DNA of 64,000 bases, taken from Lutibacter profundi (GTDB lineage: Bacteria > Bacteroidota > Bacteroidia > Flavobacteriales > Flavobacteriaceae). The notes under the pieces are model-generated. The model was not told the origin of the DNA, ran no database searches, and was given only the letters and a program-made list of their open reading frames with translations. Positions 16,201 to 25,202 of this stretch are shown in pieces. The stretch spans positions 62,001-126,000 of the forward strand of contig NZ_CP013355.1 in assembly GCF_001543325.1 (NCBI RefSeq). The letters run 5' to 3'. The translations under genes were made by a program, and so were the position numbers. Numbering within the stretch: position 1 is the first letter of the stretch; the number at the start of each line of letters is the position of its first letter.

Positions 16201-17871
16201 ATGGAACAATTAGACTGGATTATACTTATAGGAACATTATTATTTATTGTGTCGTATGGTGCGTGGAAAACACGAGGTAGTAAGAATGTAACAGACTATA
16301 TAAAAGGTGGTAGTGAAGCAAAATGGTGGACTATAGGCTTGTCTGTTATGGCAACTCAAGCGAGTGCTATTACTTTTTTATCAACTCCCGGACAAGCATT
16401 TCACAGCGGTATGGGATTTGTACAATTCTACTTTGGATTACCAATAGCAATGGTAGTTATTTGTTTGGTTTTTATTCCTATTTATCACAAGCTAAAAGTT
16501 TTTACTGCCTACGAGTATTTAGAAACCCGCTTTGATTTAAAAACACGTAGTTTAGCAGCTCTTTTGTTCTTAATTCAGCGTGGTTTAGCAGCAGGAATTA
16601 CCATTTTTGCTCCTGCCATCATTTTATCAGCAGTATTGGGATGGGATTTAACTACCTTAAATATTATAATTGGAGTTTTAGTAATTATTTATACAGTTAG
16701 TGGAGGTACAAAAGCAGTAAGTGTTACTCAAAAACATCAAATGGCTGTAATATTTGCAGGGATGTTTATTGCGTTCTACTTAATTGTAAGTTATTTACCA
16801 GCTGATATTACCTTTTCTAAAGCATTGAAAATTGCAGGTGCAAGTGGGAAAATGAATGTATTAGATTTTTCGTTTAATTTAGATAATAGGTATACTTTTT
16901 GGAGTGGAATTATTGGAGGAAGTTTTTTAGCACTCTCTTATTTTGGAACAGATCAAAGTCAGGTGCAACGCTATTTATCAGGGAAATCTGTGAAAGAAAT
17001 GCAATGGGGTTTAATTTTTAATGGATTGTTAAAAGTACCAATGCAATTCTTTATTTTGTTAGTTGGAGTTCTAGTTTTTGTGTTTTACCAGTTCAATGCT
17101 TCACCTCTAAATTTTAATCCTGCAGCAACGGAAATTGTTAAAAATTCTGAATATGCTTCTGAATATAAAGCGTTAGAAAATAAACATAAAGAAATTGAAT
17201 TAAGGAAAGCAAAAGTAAATTTGAATTATGGTGCAAATTTAAATAGTAAAGTATTAGAGAAAGAAATACAGCATTTAAACCTTTTAGAAGAACAAAATAG
17301 AGAAGAAGCTAAAAAAATTATTAAAAAAGCAGATGCTTCTGCTGAAACAAATGATAAAGATTACGTTTTTATTCATTTCATTTTAAATAATCTACCGAGA
17401 GGATTAATAGGTTTGTTATTGGCTGTAATTTTATCGGCAGCCATGAGTAGTACTGCCTCTGAATTAAATGCTCTAGCAAGTACTACCGCTATAGATTTAT
17501 ACAAAAGAAATGTAACTACTGAAAAAACAGATAGGCATTATGTAAAAGCGTCTAAATGGTTTACGTTAGCTTGGGGAATTATTGCAATTTTGGTAGCTAG
17601 TTTTGCCAATTTATTTGATAATTTAATACAATTGGTAAATATTATTGGCTCTATTTTTTATGGAAATGTTTTAGGAATTTTTTTATTGGCATTTTTTATA
17701 AAATATGTAAAAGGGAATGCCGTTTTTGTAGCAGCTTTAATAACTCAAGTAATTGTAGTTATTGGTTATAAATTTGATTGGATGCCGTACTTGTGGTTAA
17801 ATTTATTTGGGTGTTCGTTAGTTATTGGTATTGCAATTATTATTCAACTATTTTTAAATAAAAAAGGATAG
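16201..17871 (+). CDS. Sodium:solute symporter (SSS family)
   Basis: Na+-coupled inner-membrane transporter of the SSS/SGLT type with about 13 helices. Seen are the early WWTIGLSVMATQASAITFLSTPG region (Na2-site area), YEYLETRF after the third helix, QRGLAAGI, and SAAMSSTASELNALAS near 412-427, containing the second half of the sodium site. An insertion at about 313-388 is polar and heptad-like, probably a coiled-coil loop between helices. Substrate is unknown; the operon with a secreted PIG-L deacetylase suggests an amino sugar or related compound. It ends at a strong bidirectional terminator. Confidence 0.9.
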   Translation: MEQLDWIILIGTLLFIVSYGAWKTRGSKNVTDYIKGGSEAKWWTIGLSVMATQASAITFLSTPGQAFHSGMGFVQFYFGLPIAMVVICLVFIPIYHKLKVFTAYEYLETRFDLKTRSLAALLFLIQRGLAAGITIFAPAIILSAVLGWDLTTLNIIIGVLVIIYTVSGGTKAVSVTQKHQMAVIFAGMFIAFYLIVSYLPADITFSKALKIAGASGKMNVLDFSFNLDNRYTFWSGIIGGSFLALSYFGTDQSQVQRYLSGKSVKEMQWGLIFNGLLKVPMQFFILLVGVLVFVFYQFNASPLNFNPAATEIVKNSEYASEYKALENKHKEIELRKAKVNLNYGANLNSKVLEKEIQHLNLLEEQNREEAKKIIKKADASAETNDKDYVFIHFILNNLPRGLIGLLLAVILSAAMSSTASELNALASTTAIDLYKRNVTTEKTDRHYVKASKWFTLAWGIIAILVASFANLFDNLIQLVNIIGSIFYGNVLGIFLLAFFIKYVKGNAVFVAALITQVIVVIGYKFDWMPYLWLNLFGCSLVIGIAIIIQLFLNKKG

Positions 17872-17882
17872 AAAAAAGTATA

Positions 17883-17912
17883 AAAAAAACATCTCGAAAG
17901 AGATGTTTTTTT
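17883..17912. terminator. Bidirectional terminator between convergent genes
   Basis: AAAAAAACATCTC, GAAA loop, GAGATGTTTTTTT: a 13-bp stem with a stable tetraloop and T-runs on both strands. It serves the symporter operon and the DUF2911 pair. Confidence 0.9.
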
Positions 17913-17934
17913 ATGATTATAGTTATAATTAGTT

Positions 17935-18426
17935 TTACTTTACAGGAAGTGTAATTCTCATTTTTCCCCAAGCTAGTTGTATTCCTTTTGCTACAATAGA
18001 ATACATTAAACTTTCTTGATTGGTATCTACAAATTTTGGAGCTACATTTAAACGTACAATATCTTCTTCTTTATTGTATGAAAAAGCTCCCCAGCCATCA
18101 TTTTTTTTATTAAGAATAAGTACCCAATCTTTATTCTCGTTAGGGATAATAAAAAAACCATATTTCCCAGCAGGAACTAATGCTCCTCCAATTGTCACTT
18201 CTTTATCAAAAGAAAAAGTAGTATTTTCATTGGCTCCTGCTCTCCAAACTTTACCGTATTTTACTAAACCGCCCCAAATAGTTCTTCCTTTAACAAAAGG
18301 AGAACCATAATCAATAGTAACGGTTACTTCACCAATTTTTCCAGTTGCTTGCTTTCTAGGGCTTTCTTGTGCAAAAGTAATAGTAGTAATTAAAATAAGG
18401 ATAAGTGTAAATTTTATTTTTTTCAT
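17935..18426 (-). CDS. DUF2911 domain protein, secreted (short paralogue)
   Basis: Exported protein of the DUF2911 family, common in Bacteroidota and of unknown function. Signal peptide MKKIKFTLILILITTITFAQ, then the DUF2911 core with YGSPFVKGRTIWGG, VWRAGANENT and PAGKYGFFIIPN. I choose the ATG at 18426 because it begins the signal peptide; the longer frame up to 18444 would overlap the upstream gene. The start lies 2 bases after the stop of a second DUF2911 gene, so the two are co-transcribed tandem paralogues. Length 163 aa. It lacks the C-terminal repeat part of its neighbour. Confidence 0.85.
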   Translation of the reverse strand: MKKIKFTLILILITTITFAQESPRKQATGKIGEVTVTIDYGSPFVKGRTIWGGLVKYGKVWRAGANENTTFSFDKEVTIGGALVPAGKYGFFIIPNENKDWVLILNKKNDGWGAFSYNKEEDIVRLNVAPKFVDTNQESLMYSIVAKGIQLAWGKMRITLPVK

Positions 18427-18428
18427 AA

Positions 18429-19274
18429 TTATTGATTTTGCCATTTAGCAATTGATTCTTTATTCATTTTAATATAATCTTCGTTTCCTTCTTTTTCAGC
18501 ACCAGCCAAAGATTTTTTTGCCGTTGCAATAGCTCCTGCTTTATCTCCTAAATCAGCTTGAATTAAGCTCATTCTACGCAAATACCAATAAGGAGGATTA
18601 TCTCCTTTGGTTGCTTTTTGCATCCAAGCCAATGCTTGTTTTAAATCTTTGCCTTCAGTATGATAATAAGTTGCTGCTTGAAAATAATCACCAGCTGAAG
18701 GACCTGCCATTATTTTTTCAATATTCTTTAAAACAGCCATGTCAGTAGGAACTTCAAAAGGAACTGAAACATACGTTTTTCCCCAAATTATATTTAAAGT
18801 TGCACCATTGTTTGAAATGTCATTAATGTCTATTGTAAATGATTCTACATTAAAAGGAATGGAATGTACATCAACCGTTGTTTTAGCACTAACTTTACTT
18901 TCGTCTAACTCTTTAGGTGCTCCCCAGTTAGTAGCATCATTGTAAAAAATAACATCCCAAGAGGTTTCGTTAGGAATAGTGAAAATAGCATACGTTCCTT
19001 TTTTTAATTCTTTACCGTCAATAGTTACGTTGTTGCTAAAAGTAATTTTTGTATTTGCATTTGCTCCGGTTCTCCATATTTTACCGTAAGGTACCAAATC
19101 TCCAAAAATAGTTCTTCCACGCATTGCAGGTCTAGAATATTCAAGGGTAATATCTGTTAATCCAACAACCTGTTCTAATTTTGAAGCCGGACTTGGTTGT
19201 GGTGTTTTAATTTGAGCATTTACTGTTGAAGTGAATCCAATTATTAGTAAAAGGATAGTTAATTTTTTTAACAT
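18429..19274 (-). CDS. DUF2911 domain protein with TPR-like C-terminus, secreted
   Basis: Long paralogue of the next gene. Signal peptide MLKKLTILLLIIGFTSTVNAQ, then the DUF2911 core with YSRPAMRGRTIFGDLV, IWRTGANANT and KKGTYAIFTIPN. Residues about 195-280 form helical repeats (AATYYHTEGKDLKQALAWMQKAT) that look like TPR units, suggesting protein contacts. The ATG at 19274 is preferred over an upstream one at 19301 because it starts the signal peptide. First gene of the two-gene unit. Function unknown; location in the envelope is inferred. Confidence 0.85.
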   Translation of the reverse strand: MLKKLTILLLIIGFTSTVNAQIKTPQPSPASKLEQVVGLTDITLEYSRPAMRGRTIFGDLVPYGKIWRTGANANTKITFSNNVTIDGKELKKGTYAIFTIPNETSWDVIFYNDATNWGAPKELDESKVSAKTTVDVHSIPFNVESFTIDINDISNNGATLNIIWGKTYVSVPFEVPTDMAVLKNIEKIMAGPSAGDYFQAATYYHTEGKDLKQALAWMQKATKGDNPPYWYLRRMSLIQADLGDKAGAIATAKKSLAGAEKEGNEDYIKMNKESIAKWQNQ

Positions 19275-19376
19275 AGTAGTTCTGTTTAAGTTATGTAACA
19301 AATATAACTTATATAAGCATTAGGCAATTGGCAAATGTTAATTTTAACAATATTTTAAGATGGAATAAAAGTAATT

Positions 19377-21017
19377 TTATTGGTATTTCCTTTTTCTTAA
19401 AAAGTGAAATAACAATCCAAAAACAATTAGAATTAGTAGGGGAAATAAAATATTTATCAATTGCCATTTCGTAGTTTCTTCAAAGGCTTTTTGTTTATTT
19501 AAAAAGTTAATTTTAACTGTTTTTGAACGAATATTTATTAAGCCATTATCATCTAATAAATAATTAATGGTATTCAATAAAAACTCTTTATTTCCATAGC
19601 GTTGGTTTGTCCATCTATTAACACCTAATTCAAGAGGTTTTCCTTTTGAAATTTCATTAGCAATAATATCTCCATCTGAAATCACAATCATTTTAGAGGA
19701 CACTCCAATCTCTTTTGGATTCTTTATTCTAAATGGTTTTATCCGACCATTGTAAGCCGATTTAAAGTTTCCTTCTAATAAAACGGCAATGGTTTTATTA
19801 CCGTTATTATATTTAAGAGGATCTTTTTTTTGAGTAATACTTTTTAGGGATATTATTGAAGGCGTTCCAATAGGTTTGGAAAATTTAGAGCTTTGTAATA
19901 AAATTGTTTTTTGGATTGTATTTTTAAGGGTATCAATGCTATTTGCAAATTTCACATTTACAGCTTCAATATTGTTGTTTATTGGGTGATTATTTGGAGA
20001 GTTTAATAGCGGGAAAAATTCCCATTGAAATTGACTAAATTGAGTTTTGTTACCAATATTTCCCGTTACTAAAGGAATTTCAGAAGCATATAAATCTTGA
20101 ATTAAATCTGTATTTATTCGAACACCATAATTAAAAAATAAGTCTGTTAACCCTAAATCTCTTGGGTATACCAATGTTTCACCAGTTTCCATTAAGCTAT
20201 CTAGTTCTGCCTGTACATTATCAATTAGCCATAATGTTTTGCCTCCATTCATAATGTACTGATCTAAAGTGTATTTTTCTTCTTCAGTAAATTTTTTAGT
20301 TGGTTTGGTAATAATAGCTAAATCAAACTTTGAAATTTGTTTTAATGTTTTTTGAGGTTGTTTAGCAACAGAGTCTAATGTAAAGGGTGCAAGAAAATAA
20401 TATTCATTTAATTTTCGTAAAAAATCAGCAATATAAACATCATTAAGTTCTCCATTTCCTTTAATAATGGCAATTTTTTTTGATTTTTTTGAAGTTAACT
20501 TATAAATGGCATTTATAAAAGCATATTCTAAATTTTGAATAGAACTTTCAAGTTGCTCTTCCTGTGAGTTTGAAAATATATCTTTTAGTAAAGGTACATT
20601 TTCTGTCTTGTTTTTTGAAGAAACAACAGCCCAAGGAAATATAATTATTTCCGATAATTTTCCTTCCTCTTGAACTTGCAATCTGCTTGGTTCTAATCTG
20701 TTTTGTATGAGTTCTTGAGAAATTTTTTCAGGATTAATAAATCTAAAATGTATATTTTTATTTTGAGTATTTAATTCTTCTAAAAATTGTTTAGTTTCAA
20801 TTTGTAGTCGTTTAAATTCAGCTGGAAAATTACCTTGTAAATATACTTTTATGGTTATTATGTCATCAATATTTTTAATTATAGATTTTGAGGTAGTAGA
20901 TAACGTATAACGATGGTCACTTGTTAAGTCTACTCGTTTATACACTTTAAAACTAATATAGTTAATTAGAAATAAAGTAACTAAAGTTATTATTATTTTA
21001 GAATATTTAGTGTTCAT
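19377..21017 (-). CDS. gldG: Gliding motility ABC transporter component GldG
   Basis: Auxiliary (substrate-binding-like) component of the GldAFG ABC transporter, needed for gliding in Flavobacterium johnsoniae. Membrane segments at about 7-25 and 518-540 flank a large periplasmic domain. Typical features are HRYTLSTTSKSIIKNI near the N-terminus and GKTLWLIDNVQAELDSL, as in ABC-type uncharacterised transport proteins. The start overlaps the end of gldF by 11 bases, so translation is coupled. GldA, the ATPase, is not in the window, as is usual because it is encoded elsewhere. Confidence 0.92.
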   Translation of the reverse strand: MNTKYSKIIITLVTLFLINYISFKVYKRVDLTSDHRYTLSTTSKSIIKNIDDIITIKVYLQGNFPAEFKRLQIETKQFLEELNTQNKNIHFRFINPEKISQELIQNRLEPSRLQVQEEGKLSEIIIFPWAVVSSKNKTENVPLLKDIFSNSQEEQLESSIQNLEYAFINAIYKLTSKKSKKIAIIKGNGELNDVYIADFLRKLNEYYFLAPFTLDSVAKQPQKTLKQISKFDLAIITKPTKKFTEEEKYTLDQYIMNGGKTLWLIDNVQAELDSLMETGETLVYPRDLGLTDLFFNYGVRINTDLIQDLYASEIPLVTGNIGNKTQFSQFQWEFFPLLNSPNNHPINNNIEAVNVKFANSIDTLKNTIQKTILLQSSKFSKPIGTPSIISLKSITQKKDPLKYNNGNKTIAVLLEGNFKSAYNGRIKPFRIKNPKEIGVSSKMIVISDGDIIANEISKGKPLELGVNRWTNQRYGNKEFLLNTINYLLDDNGLINIRSKTVKINFLNKQKAFEETTKWQLINILFPLLILIVFGLLFHFLRKRKYQ

Positions 21018-21735
21018 ATTGTACTCTAAAATTGGTTAGTAGCAGAAAGAAATAGGTTAAGGTAATAAAATAAATTAAATCACGTGTGTCAATAACACCT
21101 TTGCTAATACTATTAAAATGAGCACTCATTCCAAAATTTTGAATTGTATAATCTAAATTTCCAAAAAGATTATAACTTGATAAGGCTTCAAACCCATAAT
21201 AAAAAAAGAAAGAAATAAAAACAGCAATAATAAAAGACACAATTTGATTTTTTGAAATAGTTGAAGCGAAAACACCTATAGAGGTATAAGTACTTGCTAA
21301 AAAAAGCAGGCCAATAAAAGAGCCAACTGTAGAGCCAAACTCAATATTTCCAATAGGGTTTCCCAATTGAAAAACACTATAAATATATATTAAAGTAGGA
21401 GCTATAGCGATTATTACAAGTATTAATGAGGCAAAATATTTACCAAAAATGAGTTGCCAATTTGTGATGGGTTTAGTTTTTAAAAGTTCTAGTGTTCCTG
21501 TATTTATTTCATCTGAAAAGCTACGCATTGTAATTGCAGGAATTAAAAAAATAAAAATCCATGGAGCCAATAAAAAGTAATTATTTAAATCGGCAAAACC
21601 TGCGTGTAAAATATTAAAATCTCCATCAAAAACCCATAAAAATAGCCCATTTATTAATAAGTACACAGCAATTACTAAATAGGCAATTGGTGAAGAAAAA
21701 AAGGAATTTAGCTCTTTTAATAAAATAGATTTCAT
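21007..21735 (-). CDS. gldF: Gliding motility ABC transporter permease GldF
   Basis: Membrane permease of the GldAFG transporter. Six hydrophobic segments, from the N-terminal LNSFFSSPIAYLVIAVYLLIN to the C-terminal YFITLTYFFLLLTNFRV. The loop FSDEINTGTLELLKTKPI after the second span is the typical ABC-2 permease coupling region. Length (242 aa) is normal. It is preceded 25 bases upstream by a small monooxygenase-like gene and overlaps gldG. Confidence 0.93.
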   Translation of the reverse strand: MKSILLKELNSFFSSPIAYLVIAVYLLINGLFLWVFDGDFNILHAGFADLNNYFLLAPWIFIFLIPAITMRSFSDEINTGTLELLKTKPITNWQLIFGKYFASLILVIIAIAPTLIYIYSVFQLGNPIGNIEFGSTVGSFIGLLFLASTYTSIGVFASTISKNQIVSFIIAVFISFFFYYGFEALSSYNLFGNLDYTIQNFGMSAHFNSISKGVIDTRDLIYFITLTYFFLLLTNFRVQYEH

Positions 21736-21760
21736 TGGTTATAAAAGTACTTATATTGTT

Positions 21761-22057
21761 TTAAGGTAAACTTTCAACAGTATCAACGCTCCAAGCCTCA
21801 GGTTTGTTGTTGAATAGGATTTTTGTTTTTTTCCAAACAGTTTTAAAGAGATCAGAATTTTTATAAGCTTCTAAATGAGATTCAGATTCCCAATAACTAT
21901 AAGTAAAAAAGATAGATGGGTTATTTTTATCTCTTAATAATTCTAAATAGTGACAACCTTCAAAATTTTGTATTTTCTTTTTGTTATTATTAAAATTTTC
22001 AAGAAACAAATCAATTTTGTCAATATCAAAACTCATTTTCACAATTCTTTTAAACAT
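21761..22057 (-). CDS. Antibiotic biosynthesis monooxygenase (ABM) family protein
   Basis: Small dimeric ferredoxin-like fold protein, 98 aa. Family features are the early FLENFNNNKKKIQNFEGCHYLELLRD, in which the conserved GC/GxxxxxL pattern is visible, and SYWESESHLEAYKNSDLFKTVW, the YW-x-S-x-E-x-Y hallmark. The group includes heme- and quinol-degrading enzymes; no specific substrate can be assigned. Located between the SAM hydrolase-like gene (22 bases) and gldF (25 bases), so probably co-transcribed with gliding genes. A second ABM protein is encoded at 52546. Confidence 0.8.
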   Translation of the reverse strand: MFKRIVKMSFDIDKIDLFLENFNNNKKKIQNFEGCHYLELLRDKNNPSIFFTYSYWESESHLEAYKNSDLFKTVWKKTKILFNNKPEAWSVDTVESLP

Positions 22058-22079
22058 AAAGTAGATTTAAAATTAAAAT

Positions 22080-22910
22080 TTATAAAAATTTAATGGTTAA
22101 TACATCTCTATAATTTAAACCTAAAAGAGAAAATGCACCACCAACAGTATTGGAATTACTTCTGTACATTGCAATTTCTAGATAATTTGCAGAGTTAAAA
22201 ATAGCCATTCTTGTACCATCTTTTTGTCGTTGTTCTTTAGGTAATGAAAAATCAACAATATCACTGTATTTGGTGTAAATTTCTTTAAAAATATACCTGT
22301 TGGCAATTACTTCAAAAGCTCTTCCTTTGCCAACTTCTTGAAATATTTTTTTACTAATATTGCTAATAGAATTTCCGTAATTATCTACATAAATTATATT
22401 TCCTGAAATTGTTGTGTTATCTGCAGAGATACTAGGTTGCAATTCTATTATTTGTCTAAATTTTGGAATAACTTTCCCAATAACTTCTAATGTTCCTCCA
22501 CGTGCTATATGGCATGCAACTTTCACAAAAACATCTAATACAGGAAAACTAGTTTTAATTCGGTCATGAATATTTATTTCAACTATTTTTTCTGGTTGTA
22601 TTTCTGCTGCCAATAATGAGATAACACCATTATCTGGGCATATAAAAAAATGATTATCTAATTTTAATGCAATGTGTTTGTTTTCACTATTTAATTCAGA
22701 GTCTACACCTATAATATGAATACTTCCTTCAGGAAAACTCTTATATGCATTTTTTAGAATATAAGCTGTTTCTGTTATGTTAAAAGGAGAAATAAGGTGT
22801 GATATATCAACAATTCTGGCATTGGGTAATTCAGTATATATGGTGCCTTTTATTGCACCAACAAAATGGTCTTTAGTCCCAAAATCAGTAGTTAAAGTAA
22901 TTATTGACAT
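22080..22910 (-). CDS. SAM hydroxide adenosyltransferase family protein (DUF62)
   Basis: Member of the family that splits S-adenosylmethionine with water to adenosine and methionine, related to fluorinase and chlorinase. Motifs: TLTTDFGTKDHFVGAIKG at the N-terminus, IVDISHLISPFNITETAY, GVDSELN, and FICPDNGVISLL for the adenosyl pocket; the C-terminal part has VDNYGNSISNI. The ATG at 22910 starts at the conserved MSIITLTTDFG; an upstream ATG at 22940 would add ten unconserved residues. Length 277 aa. It leads the run SAM hydrolase, ABM protein, gldF, gldG, and is divergent from phoH. Confidence 0.88.
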   Translation of the reverse strand: MSIITLTTDFGTKDHFVGAIKGTIYTELPNARIVDISHLISPFNITETAYILKNAYKSFPEGSIHIIGVDSELNSENKHIALKLDNHFFICPDNGVISLLAAEIQPEKIVEINIHDRIKTSFPVLDVFVKVACHIARGGTLEVIGKVIPKFRQIIELQPSISADNTTISGNIIYVDNYGNSISNISKKIFQEVGKGRAFEVIANRYIFKEIYTKYSDIVDFSLPKEQRQKDGTRMAIFNSANYLEIAMYRSNSNTVGGAFSLLGLNYRDVLTIKFL

Positions 22911-23012
22911 ATAAAATAAAAGCGATTTTTTTACAAACAAAAAGTTATAAATTCTTAATAAAATGTTTAAAACTTATTAACGAAAATATAAAGTTTGTTA
23001 TTTGATATTGAT

Positions 23013-23020
23013 TACATTTG
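23013..23020 (+). promoter_or_regulatory. Candidate -7 element of phoH
   Basis: TACATTTG, fitting TAnnTTTG, lies 73 bases before the phoH start. A correctly spaced TTTG is absent. Confidence 0.35.
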
Positions 23021-23093
23021 TTATGCAAATCTAATGAAATATTCGGTTATTTAACATACATTTTTTATTTAAACATTATAACACCACTATCAT

Positions 23094-24047
23094 TTGAACG
23101 AACGTATTATTGAACTGACAGAGATTAATCCAAACGATATGTTTGGCACTCAAAATGAGAATGTAGAAATTTTAAAAAAATATTTTCCAAAACTTAAACT
23201 TGTAGCAAGGGGTAATGAACTTAAGGCTTATGGAGAACCTGAAATTTTAGATGAATTTGAAAAGAGAATGAGAATGTTAATTACTCATTTTAACAGGTAC
23301 AATAAGCTAGATGAAAATAGCATTGAACGTGTTTTAACTTCAAATGGAAATGAGCATAAAAGCTCAAAATTAAGTGATGGAATATTGGTACATGGTGTAA
23401 ATGGAAGATTAATTAAAGCACAAACAACCAATCAAAGAAGAATAGTTGAGTTAATGACTAAAAACGATATGCTTTTTGCTATTGGCCCTGCAGGTACTGG
23501 AAAAACATATACAGCGGTTGCATTGGCTGTAAGAGCTTTGAAAGAAAAAGAAGTACGGAAAATAGTTTTAACGCGTCCTGCTGTTGAATCTGGTGAAAAT
23601 TTAGGTTTTTTACCAGGTGATTTAAAAGAAAAATTAGATCCATACATGCAACCATTATACGATGCGTTGCGTGATATGATACCACACGAAAGATTAAATT
23701 CATATATAGAAAAAGGAATTATACAAATAGCTCCATTAGCGTTCATGAGAGGTAGAACTTTAGATCACGCATTTGTAATTTTAGATGAAGCTCAAAATAC
23801 AACACATAATCAAATGAAAATGTTTTTGACTCGAATGGGTAAAAGCGCAAAATTTTTGGTTACTGGAGACCCCGGTCAAATAGATTTGCCTAGGCGTCAG
23901 GTTTCAGGCTTAAAAGAAGCGATACTTACTTTAAAGGAAGTTAAAGGTATTGCTTTTGTGCATTTAGATGATAAGGATGTAATAAGACATAAATTAGTGA
24001 GGCAAATAATTTCAGCATATAAAAGTATTGAAGTAGGAAATGATTAG
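23094..24047 (+). CDS. phoH: PhoH family ATPase
   Basis: Cytoplasmic P-loop ATPase of the PhoH/PhoL group, linked in other bacteria to phosphate starvation and RNA handling. Walker A GPAGTGKT at 131-138, Walker B FVILDEAQN near 228, sensor motif LVTGDPGQIDLP. The start is TTG: the following NERIIELTEINPNDMFG is the conserved N-terminus of flavobacterial PhoH, and no ATG is available before the motif. Length 317 aa is normal. purC follows 26 bases later and may share its transcript. Confidence 0.93.
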   Translation: MNERIIELTEINPNDMFGTQNENVEILKKYFPKLKLVARGNELKAYGEPEILDEFEKRMRMLITHFNRYNKLDENSIERVLTSNGNEHKSSKLSDGILVHGVNGRLIKAQTTNQRRIVELMTKNDMLFAIGPAGTGKTYTAVALAVRALKEKEVRKIVLTRPAVESGENLGFLPGDLKEKLDPYMQPLYDALRDMIPHERLNSYIEKGIIQIAPLAFMRGRTLDHAFVILDEAQNTTHNQMKMFLTRMGKSAKFLVTGDPGQIDLPRRQVSGLKEAILTLKEVKGIAFVHLDDKDVIRHKLVRQIISAYKSIEVGND

Positions 24048-24073
24048 TTTAATTAATAATTAGCAACAATAAA

Positions 24074-25024
24074 ATGGGTAACACAATAAATAATACGGCA
24101 TTTAATTTCCCAAATCAAAAATCGGTTTACAAGGGAAAAGTACGTGAAGTTTATAATATTAATAATGAATTGCTGGTTATGATTGCTACCGATCGTCTGT
24201 CTGCTTTTGATGTAATTATGCCTAAACAAATACCATTTAAAGGTCAAATATTAAATCAGATAGCAGCTAAAATGATGGAAGCAACAAAAGATATTGTTCC
24301 AAATTGGATTATTGCTATTCCAGATCCAAATGTTGCTGTTGGTCATTTATGTACTCCTTTCAAAGTTGAAATGGTTATTCGCGGTTATTTATCAGGGCAT
24401 GCAGCACGTGAATACAAAGCAGGGAAAAGAATGCTTTGTGGAGTTTCTATGCCTGAAGGAATGAATGAAAATGATAAATTTCCTGAACCAATTATAACAC
24501 CTGCAACAAAAGCAGAAGAAGGAAATCACGATGAAGATATTTCAAAGGAAGCTATTATTGCTAGAGGTATTGTTTCAAAAGAAGATTATGAAATTTTAGA
24601 GAACTATACAAAAGCATTATTTAAACGCGGAACTGAAATTGCAGCAGAACGCGGTTTAATTTTAGTAGATACAAAATATGAATTTGGAAAAACAAAAGAA
24701 GGTAAAATTATTTTAATTGATGAAATTCATACACCAGATTCTTCTCGTTATTTTTATGCTGAAGGTTATAAAGAAAGGCAAAATAGAGGAGAAGCTCAAA
24801 AACAATTATCTAAAGAGTTTGTCCGTCAATGGTTAATTGCAAATGATTTTCAAGGATTAGAAGGTCAAAAAGTTCCAGAAATGACAGATGAAAAAATCAA
24901 TGAAATTTCTGAACGTTATATTGAATTATATGAGAATATTACAGGTGAAACTTTTGTAAAATCAGATGTTTCTAACATATTGAAACGTATTGAAAATAAT
25001 GTAGTTACTTTTTTGAATACGTAA
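24074..25024 (+). CDS. purC: Phosphoribosylaminoimidazolesuccinocarboxamide synthase
   Basis: SAICAR synthetase, step 8 of purine synthesis, joining CAIR and aspartate with ATP. The start region [11 protein letters not shown] and [22 protein letters not shown] are the family signatures; VRGYLSGHA and [14 protein letters not shown] follow. At 316 aa it is of the long type found in Bacteroidota and eukaryotes (E. coli has 237). It lies 26 bases after phoH on the same strand. The C-terminus is followed by a repeat region. Confidence 0.96.
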   Translation: MGNTINNTAFNFPNQKSVYKGKVREVYNINNELLVMIATDRLSAFDVIMPKQIPFKGQILNQIAAKMMEATKDIVPNWIIAIPDPNVAVGHLCTPFKVEMVIRGYLSGHAAREYKAGKRMLCGVSMPEGMNENDKFPEPIITPATKAEEGNHDEDISKEAIIARGIVSKEDYEILENYTKALFKRGTEIAAERGLILVDTKYEFGKTKEGKIILIDEIHTPDSSRYFYAEGYKERQNRGEAQKQLSKEFVRQWLIANDFQGLEGQKVPEMTDEKINEISERYIELYENITGETFVKSDVSNILKRIENNVVTFLNT

Positions 25025-25059
25025 ATTTAATTGTCCGTAAAATTCCTGAATTTAAGGTG

Positions 25060-25165
25060 TATGTCAGTCTGAACTTGTCATATTAAGCACCGTCGAAATA
25101 GCATTTTACAATCGTTTAAATTAACAGAACAGCGAGAGACCCTGAAATAAATTTAAGATGACGAT
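25060..25165. repeat. Degenerate dispersed intergenic element
   Basis: Contains GTCAGTCTGAACTTGTCA, GTCGAAATAGCATTTT and GAGAGACCCTGAAATAAATTTAAGATGACG. These are decayed forms of short palindromic intergenic repeats found in many flavobacterial genomes (general knowledge). No frame of interest is present. Repeat status cannot be proven from one copy. Confidence 0.4.
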
Positions 25166-25202
25166 AACCATTTGACTAAAAGTGAGTACATACTTAAATT
25201 TA

